DNA of 64,000 nt from positions 973,001 to 1,037,000 of the forward strand of contig CAMRHE010000156.1 of the NCBI GenBank assembly GCA_947044405.1. Direction: 5' to 3'. How positions within the stretch are numbered: the first letter of the stretch is position 1; each line of letters starts with the position of its first letter. Below are positions 21,590-31,333 of this stretch, piece by piece. The stretch comes from Leptodactylus fallax (taxonomy: Eukaryota; Chordata; Amphibia; Anura; Leptodactylidae). The translations under genes were made by a program, and so were the position numbers. The notes below the pieces were generated by a model, which had not been told where the DNA came from, did not search any database, and saw nothing but the letters and a program-made list of their open reading frames with translations.

Positions 21590-22880
21590 ATAGTATAATG
21601 CTCCACATGGTATATAATGTTCCACTGTATAAAATGCTCCCCTGAGCCCTCCACAGTTTCCTCACATGGTATATAATGCTCCACAGTGGACCCACACAGT
21701 ATAAAATGCTCCCCTGAGCCCTCCATAGTGGCCCCAAATGGTATATAAGGCTCCACACAGTATACTACCGCTTAGTGGCCCCAGACAGTACAATATGCTC
21801 CCCAGCAGCCCCACACAATATAATATGCGCCATACAGTATAATATGCATCCCACAGTGCCCCCTCAGTATAATGCTCCACAGTGGCCTAACACAGTATAA
21901 CATGCTCCACAATGGCCTCCACACAGTATAATATACTGCCCAGAGTGGTTCCCCCAGTATAATGCTCCACAGTGGCCCCCCACAGTATAATATGCTCCCC
22001 ACAGTCCCCCCCAGTATAATGCTCTATAATGGCCCCACCGAGTATAATATGCTCCCGAGAAGCCCCACACAATATAATAAACTCCACAGTGGCCCCACAC
22101 AGTATAACAGGCTCCCCACACTGCCCCTTCCCCCAGTATAAAGCTCCACAGTGGCCCATAGTATAATATTCTCCCCAGAGGGCCCCTGCTAGTATAATGC
22201 TCCACAGTGCCCCCCCAGTATTTTGCTCCACAGAGGCCCCACGCAATATATTATGCTCCCCAGAGTGTCCCCCAAGGATAATGCTCCACAGTTGGCCCCA
22301 CGCAGTATAATATACTCCCCAGAGGGCCCCCTAGTATAATGCTCCTTAGTTCCCCCCCGAATAATGCCCCACAGTGGCGCCACGCAATATAATATGCTCT
22401 GCAGATGGCCACCCCAGAATAATGCTCCACAGTGACCCCACACAGTATACCATGCTCCAGAATGGCCTCCAAATAGTATAATATACTGCCCAGAGAGGTT
22501 TTCCCAATATAATGCTCCACAGTGGCCCAAAACTATATAATATACTCTTCAGAGGGCCCCCCAGTATAATGCTCCACGGTGGCCCCACACAGTATAATAT
22601 GCTCTTCAGAGGGGCCCCCCCAGTATAATGCTCCAAAGTGGCCCCAGAGAATATAACATGCTCTCCAGAGCCCCCCATATTATAATGCTCCACAGAGGCC
22701 CCAGACAGTATAATATGCTATCCAGAGGGGCCCCCAGTTAAATGTTCCACAATGGCCACACACAGTATAATATGCTATCCAGAGGGCCCCCCTCCCCAGT
22801 ATAATGCTCCACAGGGGCCCCACACAGTATAATATGCTATCCAGAGGGGGAACCCCCAGTATAATGCTCCACAGTGGCCC
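21590..22880. repeat. Long minisatellite, 27-30 bp alternating units
   Basis: About 45 imperfect copies of a CAGTATAATGCTCCACAGTG type unit followed by GCCCC, alternating with a CAGTATAATATGCTCCCCAG type unit. Because units are often near multiples of 3, all three minus-strand frames stay open for 70-119 codons with Tyr-Thr-Val-Trp-Gly-His repeats. They are artefacts of the array, not genes. Confidence 0.93.
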
Positions 22881-22907
22881 TACAGACTCCCTTAGCGCTA
22901 GTATTAT

Positions 22908-22945
22908 ATTATACTCTGGGGTCTCTTCAGACCCCAGAGTATAAT
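22908..22945. other. Perfect 17-bp hairpin with CTTC loop
   Basis: ATTATACTCTGGGGTCT pairs exactly with AGACCCCAGAGTATAAT across a 4-base loop. Related hairpins occur at 48103-48140, 49617-49654, 57037-57073, 39974-40000 (shortened) and 62852-62884 (decayed). Confidence 0.9.
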
Positions 22946-23039
22946 TATCGAAGGCCCGGGGAGGTAAGGGAAAATAACAAACAGTTATACTTACCTTGCC
23001 TTACCTCGCCTGGGCCTCCTTGCGTTGCTCAGCTATCCC

Positions 23040-23165
23040 CGCCGGCGCCGGCTTCCTCTTCTCTGCGGCTGACGTCACGCATTGTGCACGTCACCGCTGA
23101 AGCCTGTGATTGGGCCTCAGAGGTTACGTGAGGCACGCCCCACGTGACCGCTGAGGCCAGGCCTC
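23040..23165. promoter_or_regulatory. CpG-rich block with CRE-, CCAAT- and E-box-like sites
   Basis: Contains TGACGTCA, a second ACGTCA, ATTGG (inverted CCAAT) and CACGTG within about 110 bases. The same order recurs at 48260-48370 in the related element, with weaker versions at 57200-57310, 40090-40160 and 49755-49830. Function is inferred from motif content only. Confidence 0.45.
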
Positions 23166-23220
23166 AGTGCCTCAGCGGTGATGTCTGGAACGCCACAAGA
23201 TGACATCGGACACAAGGACA

Positions 23221-23253
23221 GGTGAGTAAAAATGTTTGTTATTTTTACTCACC
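23221..23253. other. Perfect 13-bp hairpin
   Basis: GGTGAGTAAAAAT pairs with ATTTTTACTCACC across GTTTGTT. A near-equivalent is at 48416-48448. Confidence 0.85.
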
Positions 23254-23379
23254 TTGTAAAGGGGCCCTGGGGCACATGACGCTGGGTCCCTTTCTGTTAT
23301 CGATATGGCCAGACCTGACTGAGGCCCCGGGTAATTGCCCAGTTTGCGCCCCCCCCCCAACGCCGGCCCTGACTGAGGC

Positions 23380-23545
23380 ATCGCATCACGGTTCTTCCTG
23401 CAGCGCTTTGGACAGAAAGTTCGCAGATGTTTCCTCTGTGGACTTTCTGCTTCAATTATACCTATAGGGAAACTGCTGGTGTTGACTTGCTGCTATTTCC
23501 AAAACTGCAATGGTTTTGGAAATTGATGTGTGACTGCAGTACGGA
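23380..23545. repeat. Right piece of the split MITE
   Basis: Resumes after the hAT duplication; it contains TTTCCAAAACTGCAATGG and its inverse GGTTTTGGAAAT, as in 14724-14995. Confidence 0.6.
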
Positions 23546-23630
23546 CAAATTAAACTTAAATTAGACAATCTATAGAAGTTTGAGATTTATAATTCAGCAT
23601 CAGCCACTATGATAAATCTGTCATATTTAA

Positions 23631-23762
23631 GACTGAGGCCCCACGTTGTGGAAACGCAGCTTTTTGTGTTGCAGATTTTTCAGCATTGTTTGAGCTAAGA
23701 ATGGCTACAAAAAGGAATAGGAAATAACAAAAAAGCTGCTTTTCCACAACGAGCCTTAGCCT
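23631..23762. mobile_element. Short palindromic MITE
   Basis: GACTGAGGCCCCACGTTGTGG at the left matches the inverted right end AGGCTAAGGCTCGTTGTGGA. Same style as the element at 44228-44445. Non-coding. Confidence 0.6.
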
Positions 23763-24261
23763 AACACTGTCTATTCTGAGTTTACATTGTATAAAAATTA
23801 GTAAATCTGCCCCATCTTAAGTTACACCATCATTTTGTCACAGAAATTCCTTTCTTGCTAAACCTAAGCCACATCTCCTTGTAGGATGAGGCGAAAAAAG
23901 TGTTTAAAACAATAAATGTGCAAGGCAGTTTTTTGACAAATTGGAGCAAAAATGCACCAGAATTCTTCTCCACAACCTGGCATACATGCCTTACATCACA
24001 TTCATTAGCTGTTTCAGACACTTTTGGTGTCTTTTCCAAGAAGGTGACACAGTTTATTCAGAAAAAGGTGTAGCTTGTCAAAAAGAGGGTTGTTCTTAAG
24101 CTGTGACACCAAAATTTTGTACAATTTTTATTTTTTTTTTGTCTGAAACTACTTACTGTAGACTAAACAGATGCATAAGATTTAGCATCCAGCATCTGCC
24201 ACTGTAATAGATCTGGAGCATTTTAAAACTGTCTAGCCTAAACTGTCTTAATCCTAGGCTA

Positions 24262-24303
24262 GACAGAAAAATCTCAATGTGGCTTTCAACATAGGTGACA
24301 TCA
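24262..24303. repeat. 42-base direct repeat, copy 1
   Basis: Nearly identical (two mismatches by eye) to 24932-24973; core AATGTGGCTTTCAACATAGG. Confidence 0.75.
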
Positions 24304-24309
24304 CACCAC

Positions 24310-24585
24310 AGTGATTAATGGCCGTGTGCCTTACGTTTTTTGAATGGACGTCACACGGCAGCATTGGATTCAATATCAGTGAATGGAGGCTATTCACATG
24401 ACCATTATTTTGACAGTCCATAACATACAGTCAAAATATAGGTCATGTCCTATTTTTGTCTGTTCTTTTTTATCCCTCCATTCACTCATGTATGGGGGAT
24501 CTGTGAAAAATGGTGCCCCGCGGGTGCTAGACCTTTTTCACGGCCGTTTTACACCTTGGTCATGTGAATCTAGCCTTACACAGTA
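24310..24585. repeat. Probable MITE with internal hairpins
   Basis: Includes GCCGTGTG paired with CACACGGC (about 24323-24360) and ends CATGTGAATCTAGCC, a common form of repeat end in this window. The limits are uncertain. Confidence 0.35.
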
Positions 24586-24590
24586 TTAGC

Positions 24591-25103
24591 AAATATGCTT
24601 AGAATTGGGGAATGGTGCAGAGCTGTCAAGGTCAGAGTCAAGTCCTTAGAATCAGTACACCAGATCCAAGTAAGCACTCCAGAAGGATGTAATAAAGGCC
24701 ACGCATATATTCACCCTGTGTATAGCTGCAATGTTTTCTTTTTTATGGGTTGAGGACAGGTATATACAGGCCACTTCTATATACCTCCACACTAAACTTG
24801 TCAAACCATGCCTTCCTGGACCTTGCACACATAATCATGCTGAAATGGGAAATGGACTTCTGTATACTGTTGTCACAAAGAAACATATAGAAGCATATTG
24901 TGGAAACAAATGATTTTACACACCAGTTTATAGCAGAAAAATCACAATGTGGCTTTCAACATAGGTGACATCATGAGACTGCCACATTTAAAGTCATTGA
25001 GATCTTCATTACAAATTATACGATTACCAGTACTTGTCATTGCAGATTACATGCCTGTGTGAATTTTATGTACCTGTTTGCAACTAGTGTGGCTAAACAA
25101 CTT
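24591..25103. other. Unassigned sequence with direct-repeat copy 2
   Basis: No gene seen. Positions 24932-24973 repeat 24262-24303. Confidence 0.5.
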
Positions 25104-25370
25104 ACGCTAGGTTCACACTAGCGTTCGGGTTTCTGTTCTTCAGGTCCGCTTGGGGACCAAAAAAGCAAACCGTATCCAACTAAAAAGCGGTTATCCGTGG
25201 GTTTTCCCCCCAGTTTCTGCCCGAAATCGGCAGAAAGAAAAGTCCTGCTTGCAGGACTTTTCTGTCCACATATTTTAAGTGGAAAGGGGGACAGAGTCCC
25301 CGAACGGTCACCCAACACAGGTGTGATTGTGGCCATAACTCTATAACTTAGGATGGATGCCCACATACGT
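25104..25370. repeat. Interspersed repeat with CTAGGTTCACACTAGCG end
   Basis: Starts with the self-complementary CGCTAGGTTCACACTAGCG. It contains a hairpin AAAAGTCCTGC / GCAGGACTTTT near 25238-25261. Non-coding; the right limit is approximate. Confidence 0.45.
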
Positions 25371-26176
25371 TGGCTATATAGTATATTTTATATATGCAAA
25401 CGGTTCCATCTTAATACATTTTAATACATCAGACAAAGGCAAGGAAATACTTTAGGAAAATTTTACTTCTATCCTCTTCTATCCCATTGTTTATTAAAAG
25501 AAAAGTAAAAAATCTGAAAGTAAAATGGTCTAGAAATAAGGTCATAATAACAAGCTCAGTATGTATGTTGATACAGTATATTTATACACTCCTTGTTCTG
25601 TCATTTGAAAGGCTCACCACATTTCGCAATTAAGATTTTAACTAAGGCTATGTTCATACATATCAGAAATTTAGTGCATATCTACAGCAAAATTTTACAA
25701 CCAATCCACAATATATACTGTAGGCTATTCTGCAGGTTGTAAAGTCTTCTGACATGTAAGAATGGAGTATAAAATCCTATTTATTAGCATCTTAGTGTAA
25801 TTTGCTTCTTGTAGATAGTAGGCTTGTAAGCAAGAATCCTTGTGTTATAATTAAAATCATCATAATTTGATACAGGTTAAACTAAGTTGACATTTATAGC
25901 TCAATGGGGTTATGTAAGGGTCTTTTTGAAGGAATAAGTTTTTACTGGCACAGTGCGGTGAAGTGAAAAAAAAAGTGATTTTGATTTTTTTTTTTCCCGA
26001 TTATGGCGTTCAACATATGGAATACATACTTTTGTACTTTCCAGGACAAGGAGATACCTACTGTAAAATGTTTGTTTAATTTTTTTTGTTTATTTATTTC
26101 TTTCTATGTGTAAAATGGGGAAAGTGGGATAAATCAAATTTTTAAATATTTTTTAAGTACATGTAATAGCATTGTT
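25371..26176. other. AT-rich sequence, no gene seen
   Basis: Poly-A/T runs and short chance frames only. Confidence 0.5.
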
Positions 26177-26180
26177 TTAA

Positions 26181-27411
26181 CCCTTTCATGCCTCTGCTAA
26201 TTTTTGTTTTTGCATTTTCATTTTTCTCTCTCCCCATTCCAAGAGCCATAATTTTTTCATTTTTCAGTTCACAGAGTCACATGATGCCTTATTGTTTGCG
26301 GGACAAATTGTACTTTGTAATGGCATCATTCAATATCCTGTGCAATATACTGGGAAGCTGGTAAAAAATTCTGAATGAGGTGGAATTGGGAAAAAAAAAA
26401 AAAACGCATTTGCGACAATTTCTTATGGATTTAATTTTTACGACATTCACTATGTGAATTACATGTTACCTGTATTCTGCAGGTCAGTACAATCACGGTA
26501 ATACCAAATTTATATAGTATTTGTAATGTTTTGAAACCTTTTAAAAAAAATTAAAACTTTGCAAAATAAAAAAACTTTTTTGTGTCGACACCTTTTTATA
26601 TTTATGTGTATGGAGCTGGGTAAGGTGTCTTTTTATATGGGCAAGATAGGGTTTTTATTGATACCATTTTGGGGAATGTCTGATGGTTTGATCTCTTTTT
26701 ATTCCATTTTTTATAGGAGGCAAAGTGTTGAAAAAATTGCCATTTGGCCATTTTGATTTTGTCCCCGCTACACTGTTCACCGTATGGGATAAATATTTTT
26801 ATATTTTAATAGTTCAGGCATTTTTTGGTATTTTGGAGCATGGGACACGTGTTTATGTTTATTATTATTTGTTTATTTTTATATGTGATCTAGGGAAAGG
26901 GGGGTGATTTGAACTTTTATATTTTTTGTGGGTTTTTTTTTATACTTTTAAAAACTTTATTTTTTCTTTTACTTTTATTTTCAGACCCCCTAGGGACCTT
27001 GAACCCTAGGGGACCTGATTGCTCATACTATTCACTACAATACTAATATATTGCAGTGAATAGTAAAATCCATTCACTTCTATTACACGCAGCCTATGGC
27101 AGCGTGTAATAGAAGTGATATAATGACAACACTGGGAGCCTTTAATAGGCTCCCAGCTGTCATGGTAACTGATCGCCGACCTCCGATGACGATCTGGAGG
27201 GAGGCTGTCAAAGATGGCGGCGCCCACTGCGGCATCTAAAGTGTTATCAGCTGCGATCAGTGTCGGCAATGATCGCAACTGCTAGAGGCGGGTGCTGGCT
27301 GCATTATACAGCCGGCATCCACCGTGTATGGAGAGAGCTCAGCTCCTGAGCCTTCTTCATACAACCCTTCCCGCATAATCACGTAAATTAACGTGATTTT
27401 TTGCGAAAGGG
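26181..27411. mobile_element. Non-autonomous TTAA-target element, piggyBac-like (1.23 kb)
   Basis: Both ends read CCCTTTC inward from a TTAA duplication (26177-26180 and 27412-27415). The interior is non-coding with strong fold-backs: CACTTCTATTACACGC pairs with GCGTGTAATAGAAGTG (about 27076-27117), and GGGAGCCT with AGGCTCCC. TTAA and CCC ends fit piggyBac; a Kolobok origin is possible. No transposase frame. Confidence 0.7.
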
Positions 27412-27415
27412 TTAA

Positions 27416-28089
27416 TAGAACATTACAGATAACAAGCCTAGGACCATTTCATAGGCTCTCAACTGTTATAACAACTGATAGGTGTTCCCCTATTACACTT
27501 CAGGACACCAATCACTTCAAAAATGATGGCACACAGGAAATCTAACCACTATATGCTGAGGTCGCAATTCACCGTAGCATTTAAGTGGTTAAACAGTATG
27601 TTCATTGATCATGACTGTTAACAGTGTTGGCTGCATATTGCCCTATTATCTTGCAGATGTCATTAAAGGGTTAAAAAAAGGGTCAATTTTATGTATTCTC
27701 CAGATGATAGAGACCTATGAAGCTGCATATGTCAGCCATTATGTTTAAAATAAAATATTGTGTTATATTGTAAAGCTGCTCATCTTCCACACACATATCT
27801 GGACATGTCCAACCAAGAGAAAAGATAAGGAAGGACCCATATCTATGCTAGGGTTTTTCCAGCTACTAAAAAGAATGTGCACCCCAATATTAATATGAAC
27901 CTATCCTTAATCCTAATTTGCTTTAAAAGGTCTAAGTACTTTCAATATACCGTATATAGTGTATAAACTGTTGGAGCTCATCCAGACCAGCATGTTTTAG
28001 GGGTTAAGAAGATCTTACAGCTGCATCTTCAGAATGCTGCTCTGCTTGCATTAGTTGCATATTATAAGGTTTTGACAGTGAATATGTTA
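27416..28089. other. Unassigned sequence
   Basis: No gene seen. 27416-27600 has fold-back words like the preceding element and may be a decayed relative. Confidence 0.4.
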
Positions 28090-28544
28090 TGGAATTATGG
28101 AAAATAAGTATTTGGTCAATAACAAAAGTTCATCTCAATACTTTGTTATATAGCCTTTGTTGGCAATGACAAAGGTCAAACGTTTTCTGTAAGTCTTCAC
28201 AAGGTTGGCACACACTGTTGCTGGTATGTTGGCCCATTCCTCCATGCATATCTCCTCTAGAGCAGTGATGTTTTGGGGCTGTCGCTGGGCAACACAGACT
28301 TTCAACTCCCTCAATAACAAAGTTTTGAGATGAACTTTTGTTATTGATCAAATACTTATTTTCCACCATAATTTGCAAATAAATTCTTAAAAAAATCAGA
28401 CAATGTGATTTTCTAGATATGTTTTCTCATTTTGTCTCTCATAGTTGAGGTCTACCTATGATGACAATTACAGGCCTCTCTCATCTTTTTAAGTGGGAGA
28501 ACTTGCACAATTGGTGGCTGACTAAATACTTTTTTTCCCCACTG
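28090..28544. mobile_element. Rearranged fold-back fragment of the CAGTGGGGAAAAA Tc1 family
   Basis: The left half carries the transposase C terminus on the minus strand (28135-28320, ending KGYITKY). The right half carries the element's 3' end in the opposite orientation, up to CCCCACTG (28544) and TA. The two halves share the inverted pair around AAGTTCATCTCAATACTTTG and its partner near 28315-28345. N-terminal and catalytic parts are missing. Confidence 0.85.
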
Positions 28545-29187
28545 TATAAGCAATTCCCTAAGCCATAGGTAACTGATAGGATCAACAGACAGCAAGTAAA
28601 TAAATTACCCATTATCCAGCACCAGCACAAGGCACTTGTAGGCAAAGGACAAACCAGAAACTGTATTGTGGGCAGAGAGAGTAATACACAAGCCAGGGTA
28701 AAAACCAGGATAGTACAAGAATAGCCAATATGAAAGTAGTGGAATACTAGAATCCAAGCCACAGTCGAGTCTAGGAGGTAACAGATTATGCAAAATTGGC
28801 AAGAGAAGGGTTAACCATGAGAGCAAGCCAAAATCAGTAAACTAGTAAATCAGAAGAAAACAGGGTAAGGTTCTGGGTAGGAGTTTTAAGAACACAGGGA
28901 GCCCTTATAAATGAAACAATTACAGGCAAATAATAAGTACATAGCAAAGTTCAAATATACCGCCTTGGCCCTGAATGGGACAGTGAGGAAGCTCTTTGAT
29001 TGACTCTGCATCTCAAAGTTTTGACTAGCTGAGCACACCCAGCCAGAATCTGACTGGTAGGCATGGTAACGTTAAAGCCTTGAGCACTGGTGCAAAGTGG
29101 AAAACCAGGAGGACAGATTTTGAGATTCCTAAAAGCATACATACAATTTAGTTACAATTATAATATATATACTGTCTCGTTATTTCC

Positions 29188-29190
<3 letters not shown>
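28545..29190. other. Unassigned sequence
   Basis: Purine-rich, non-coding. The AACCAGGATAGTACAAG-style phrases might be LTR-retroelement remains, but no LTR pair or protein supports this. Confidence 0.3.

Positions 29191-29234
<44 letters not shown>
29191..29234. repeat. (TA)n microsatellite
   Basis: About 22 TA units. Confidence 0.97.
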
Positions 29235-29237
<3 letters not shown>

Positions 29238-29472
29238 ATTGCCTTAAAGGAATAGAGAACGATTTAAAAAATAAAAAACTTTTTAAAGGTTTTTTTTTTT
29301 CCTATAGTGTATCAATTTTGGCATAGTTATATATGGGATCTCCAATTTTTTTCTTTTGTAAAAGCTTCTAAGATAGATACCCTATCTCCTAGTGTGGTTC
29401 TAATATGACATAAGTTAGATGTGTTCTATATAGTGGAGGCTTTCCACTGTAGTGTGGATCTATGATGTAGAC

Positions 29473-29627
29473 CAGGGATCAGCAACCTTCGGCACTCCAG
29501 CTGCTGTGAAACTACGACTCCCAACATTCTCCATTCACTTCCATGGGAGTTCCAAGAACAGCAGAGCAAGTATGCATGCTGGGAGTTGTAGTTTTACAGC
29601 TGGAATGCCGAAGGTTGCCTACCCCTG
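29473..29627. mobile_element. hAT-type MITE (155 bp)
   Basis: Left CAGGGATCAGCAACCTTCGG and inverted right CAGGGGTAGGCAACCTTCGG, both continuing into CCAGCTG and ACTACAACTCCCA-type words. Inverted repeats of about 50 bases. The 8-bp flanks are too decayed to confirm. Confidence 0.8.
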
Positions 29628-29639
29628 ATGGGGCATTAG

Positions 29640-29951
29640 TTAGGTTTGTGCACTGGCCCAGGTGATTCATGCAGGCACATTAGAGTTTTTGGCACGCCGG
29701 ATTAATGTCCAGTTGCTGAGCAGGACATTATAAGTCCATTGGCAGGTAATATGGTGGTTATAGCCATGGTTTGATGCACTATATTATGTATGTTCATATT
29801 TATACCTTTTTTCATATGTGGTTTTAATGAAAGTATAGATGTGTTCATTTGCACTTGAGAAAGGTTCCTGTGAGAACCGATACGTGGTGTACTGCTTTTC
29901 CAATGAAAGGACATTTTCCATCTACAGTTGATGGCAGACCGGATTGTTTTA

Positions 29952-29955
<4 letters not shown>
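29640..29955 (+). mobile_element. Possible Penelope-like terminal fragment
   Basis: Carries CTTGAGAAAGGTTC and GAACCGATACGT around a short loop (29854-29885), a hairpin shape seen in Penelope-like ends. A (TA)n tract follows at 29955-29987. No protein evidence. Confidence 0.35.
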
Positions 29956-29990
<35 letters not shown>

Positions 29991-30016
29991 AGAGAGAGAG
30001 ACCAAACACTCCTGGA

Positions 30017-30076
30017 GGATCATGCCTGATGAAGTTCGCTGTTTAGAACGAAACGTTGCACGATTATCTTTGATCC
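30017..30076 (+). ncRNA. Hammerhead-ribozyme-like motif
   Basis: CTGATGA (30026-30032) is followed by GTTC, an 8-base loop, GAAC, then GAAAC (30050-30054). These are the two conserved core strands around a perfect 4-bp stem II. GGATCA (30017-30022) can pair with TGATCC (30071-30076) as the outer part of stem I. Stem III and the cleavage triplet are not clean, so catalytic activity is doubtful. Confidence 0.45.
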
Positions 30077-30305
30077 TACTGTAATATATGTCCTAAACTA
30101 CATTGCGTTGGAGAGAGCTGCCGGCAGCGGCCCAGTGCAGCCAGGAGAGGGCTGCCGGCCTACTGCCGGGCGGCAGCAGCAGCAAGAAGAAGAGCGGAGG
30201 CGCCCTACAAGGGAAGGAGCCACGGACACCCAGACCAGAACAGTGGGGCCAGGAGAGAGTTTCACGGCGGTGAGTAGCGGCCCAGCACGGCCAGAAGAGA
30301 GGAAT

Positions 30306-31322
30306 ATGGAAGAGGAGAAAACTCACATGGTAAGCTGCAGCATATGCTATAGGTTTACAGATTTGCCTGACCATAAAGACAACTTCACCTGTATGAAATG
30401 CAAACTAGTGGCCCTTTTAGAAGATAAAGTGCAGAGGTTGGAAGAAAGAATAGAGACGTTGAGAGGCATCAAAGAAAGTGAGGTTTTTATTGATGAAGCA
30501 GAAGCAAGCCTCTTGAATATAGTAAGGGAAGAAAGTATGAGAGAGCCTACAGTGGTGGAGGCTGAAGCAAACCTCCTAAATATAGTAAGGGAAGAATACT
30601 TGAGTGAACCTACAGAGACAGATAAATGGATACAGGTGACCAAGAGATGCAAAAGGATCACAAGGCCATCACCACTTACACAGCTAGGTAACCGATATGA
30701 AACTCTTATGCAGACTGATGAAAATGATAAGAATAATCTATCAGCAAAAGAAGAAACAAAAGTCACCCAGAGACAAGAGGGAGCAACAAGAAATAGCGTA
30801 GCGAGGAAAAAAAGAAGAGTAGTGGTTATGGGCGACTCACTGCTAAGGGGCACAGAGGCAGCTGTCTGCAGGCCAGATATAACTGCACGAGAAGTATGCT
30901 GCCTCCCAGGAGCAAAAGTTAGGGATGTGGCCGATAGGATTCCATGCCTCTTCAGCTCCAAGGATAACTACCCATTTTTGCTGATACATGTGGGTACAAA
31001 CGACACGGCAAAAAATGATTTACCAACTATTCGTAAAGACTTTGAAAATCTAGGAAAGAAAGTGAAGGAACTGGATGCGCAGGTAGTATTTTCATCAATT
31101 CTCCCAGTTGATGGTTATGGTATCAGGAGATGGAATAAAATACTAGAGGTAAACAAGTGGCTTCGGCAGTGGTGTAGAGAGCAAGGTTTTGGATTTCTGG
31201 ACCATGGAGTGAATTACCTCTATGATGGACTCCTTGCTAGAGATGGTATACATCTCACAAAGCCTGGGAAACACATATTTGCCAGAAGACTTGCCACACT
31301 TATCAGGAGGGCTTTAAACTAG
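30306..31322 (+). CDS. CR1 ORF1: zinc-knuckle-like, coiled coil, SGNH esterase
   Basis: About 338 residues from the Met of MEEEKTHM; an in-frame ATG at 30108 would add 66 residues of Gln/Arg-rich, UTR-like sequence, so the inner start is preferred. Near the N terminus, C-x2-C-x14-C-x2-C (CSIC and CMKC) suggests zinc binding, followed by a coiled coil (LEDKVQRLEERIETL). A 21-residue segment is then duplicated. The C-terminal half is an SGNH/GDSL hydrolase: GDS (residues 176-178), GTND (230-233) and DGIH (313-316) supply the catalytic Ser, Asn and Asp/His. In CR1/L2-type ORF1 proteins this esterase is known; its natural substrate is not established. ORF2 starts 12 bases after the stop region in another frame. 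Confidence 0.92.
   Translation: MEEEKTHMVSCSICYRFTDLPDHKDNFTCMKCKLVALLEDKVQRLEERIETLRGIKESEVFIDEAEASLLNIVREESMREPTVVEAEANLLNIVREEYLSEPTETDKWIQVTKRCKRITRPSPLTQLGNRYETLMQTDENDKNNLSAKEETKVTQRQEGATRNSVARKKRRVVVMGDSLLRGTEAAVCRPDITAREVCCLPGAKVRDVADRIPCLFSSKDNYPFLLIHVGTNDTAKNDLPTIRKDFENLGKKVKELDAQVVFSSILPVDGYGIRRWNKILEVNKWLRQWCREQGFGFLDHGVNYLYDGLLARDGIHLTKPGKHIFARRLATLIRRALN
30495..30620 (+). repeat. 63-bp in-frame tandem duplication in CR1 ORF1
   Basis: Units 30495-30557 and 30558-30620 encode EAEASLLNIVREES... and EAEANLLNIVREEY..., keeping the frame. Confidence 0.85.
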
Positions 31323-31333
31323 AAGAGGAGGGG

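Larger units (their letters stand above)
19081..23371 (+). mobile_element. Composite non-autonomous hAT-type element (4.3 kb)
   Basis: Ends are inverted: CAGGGCCGGTTTTAG on the left and CAGGGCCGGCGTTGG as the reverse complement of the right, with a shared subterminal CTGGGCAA. The flanks ACTGCGGC (19073-19080) and ACTGAGGC (23372-23379) are an 8-bp duplication with one mismatch, the hAT length. Inside, in order: an array of TTATAAATAATAG units; a Tc1 insertion (19738-21237); a segment starting GTGTCGGACTGAAGGG (about 21263); the long 27-30 bp minisatellite; a 17-bp hairpin; a CpG-rich block with CRE-like sites; and a second hairpin. No transposase is encoded. A close relative lies at 45577-48613. 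Confidence 0.88.

Noticed and set aside
21414..22693. Several long overlapping minus-strand ORFs with Trp/Tyr/Gly-rich repeats
   Set aside because: They follow the 27-30 bp minisatellite in all three frames at once; no start context, no domain, and similar frames appear in every array (13685-14080, 39455-39882, 46313-47615, 50028-50396).
30108..30305. N-terminal extension of CR1 ORF1 from the first ATG
   Set aside because: Low-complexity Gln/Arg/Gly-rich and GC-rich like a 5' UTR; the start at 30306 fits the domain layout better, though the extension cannot be excluded.
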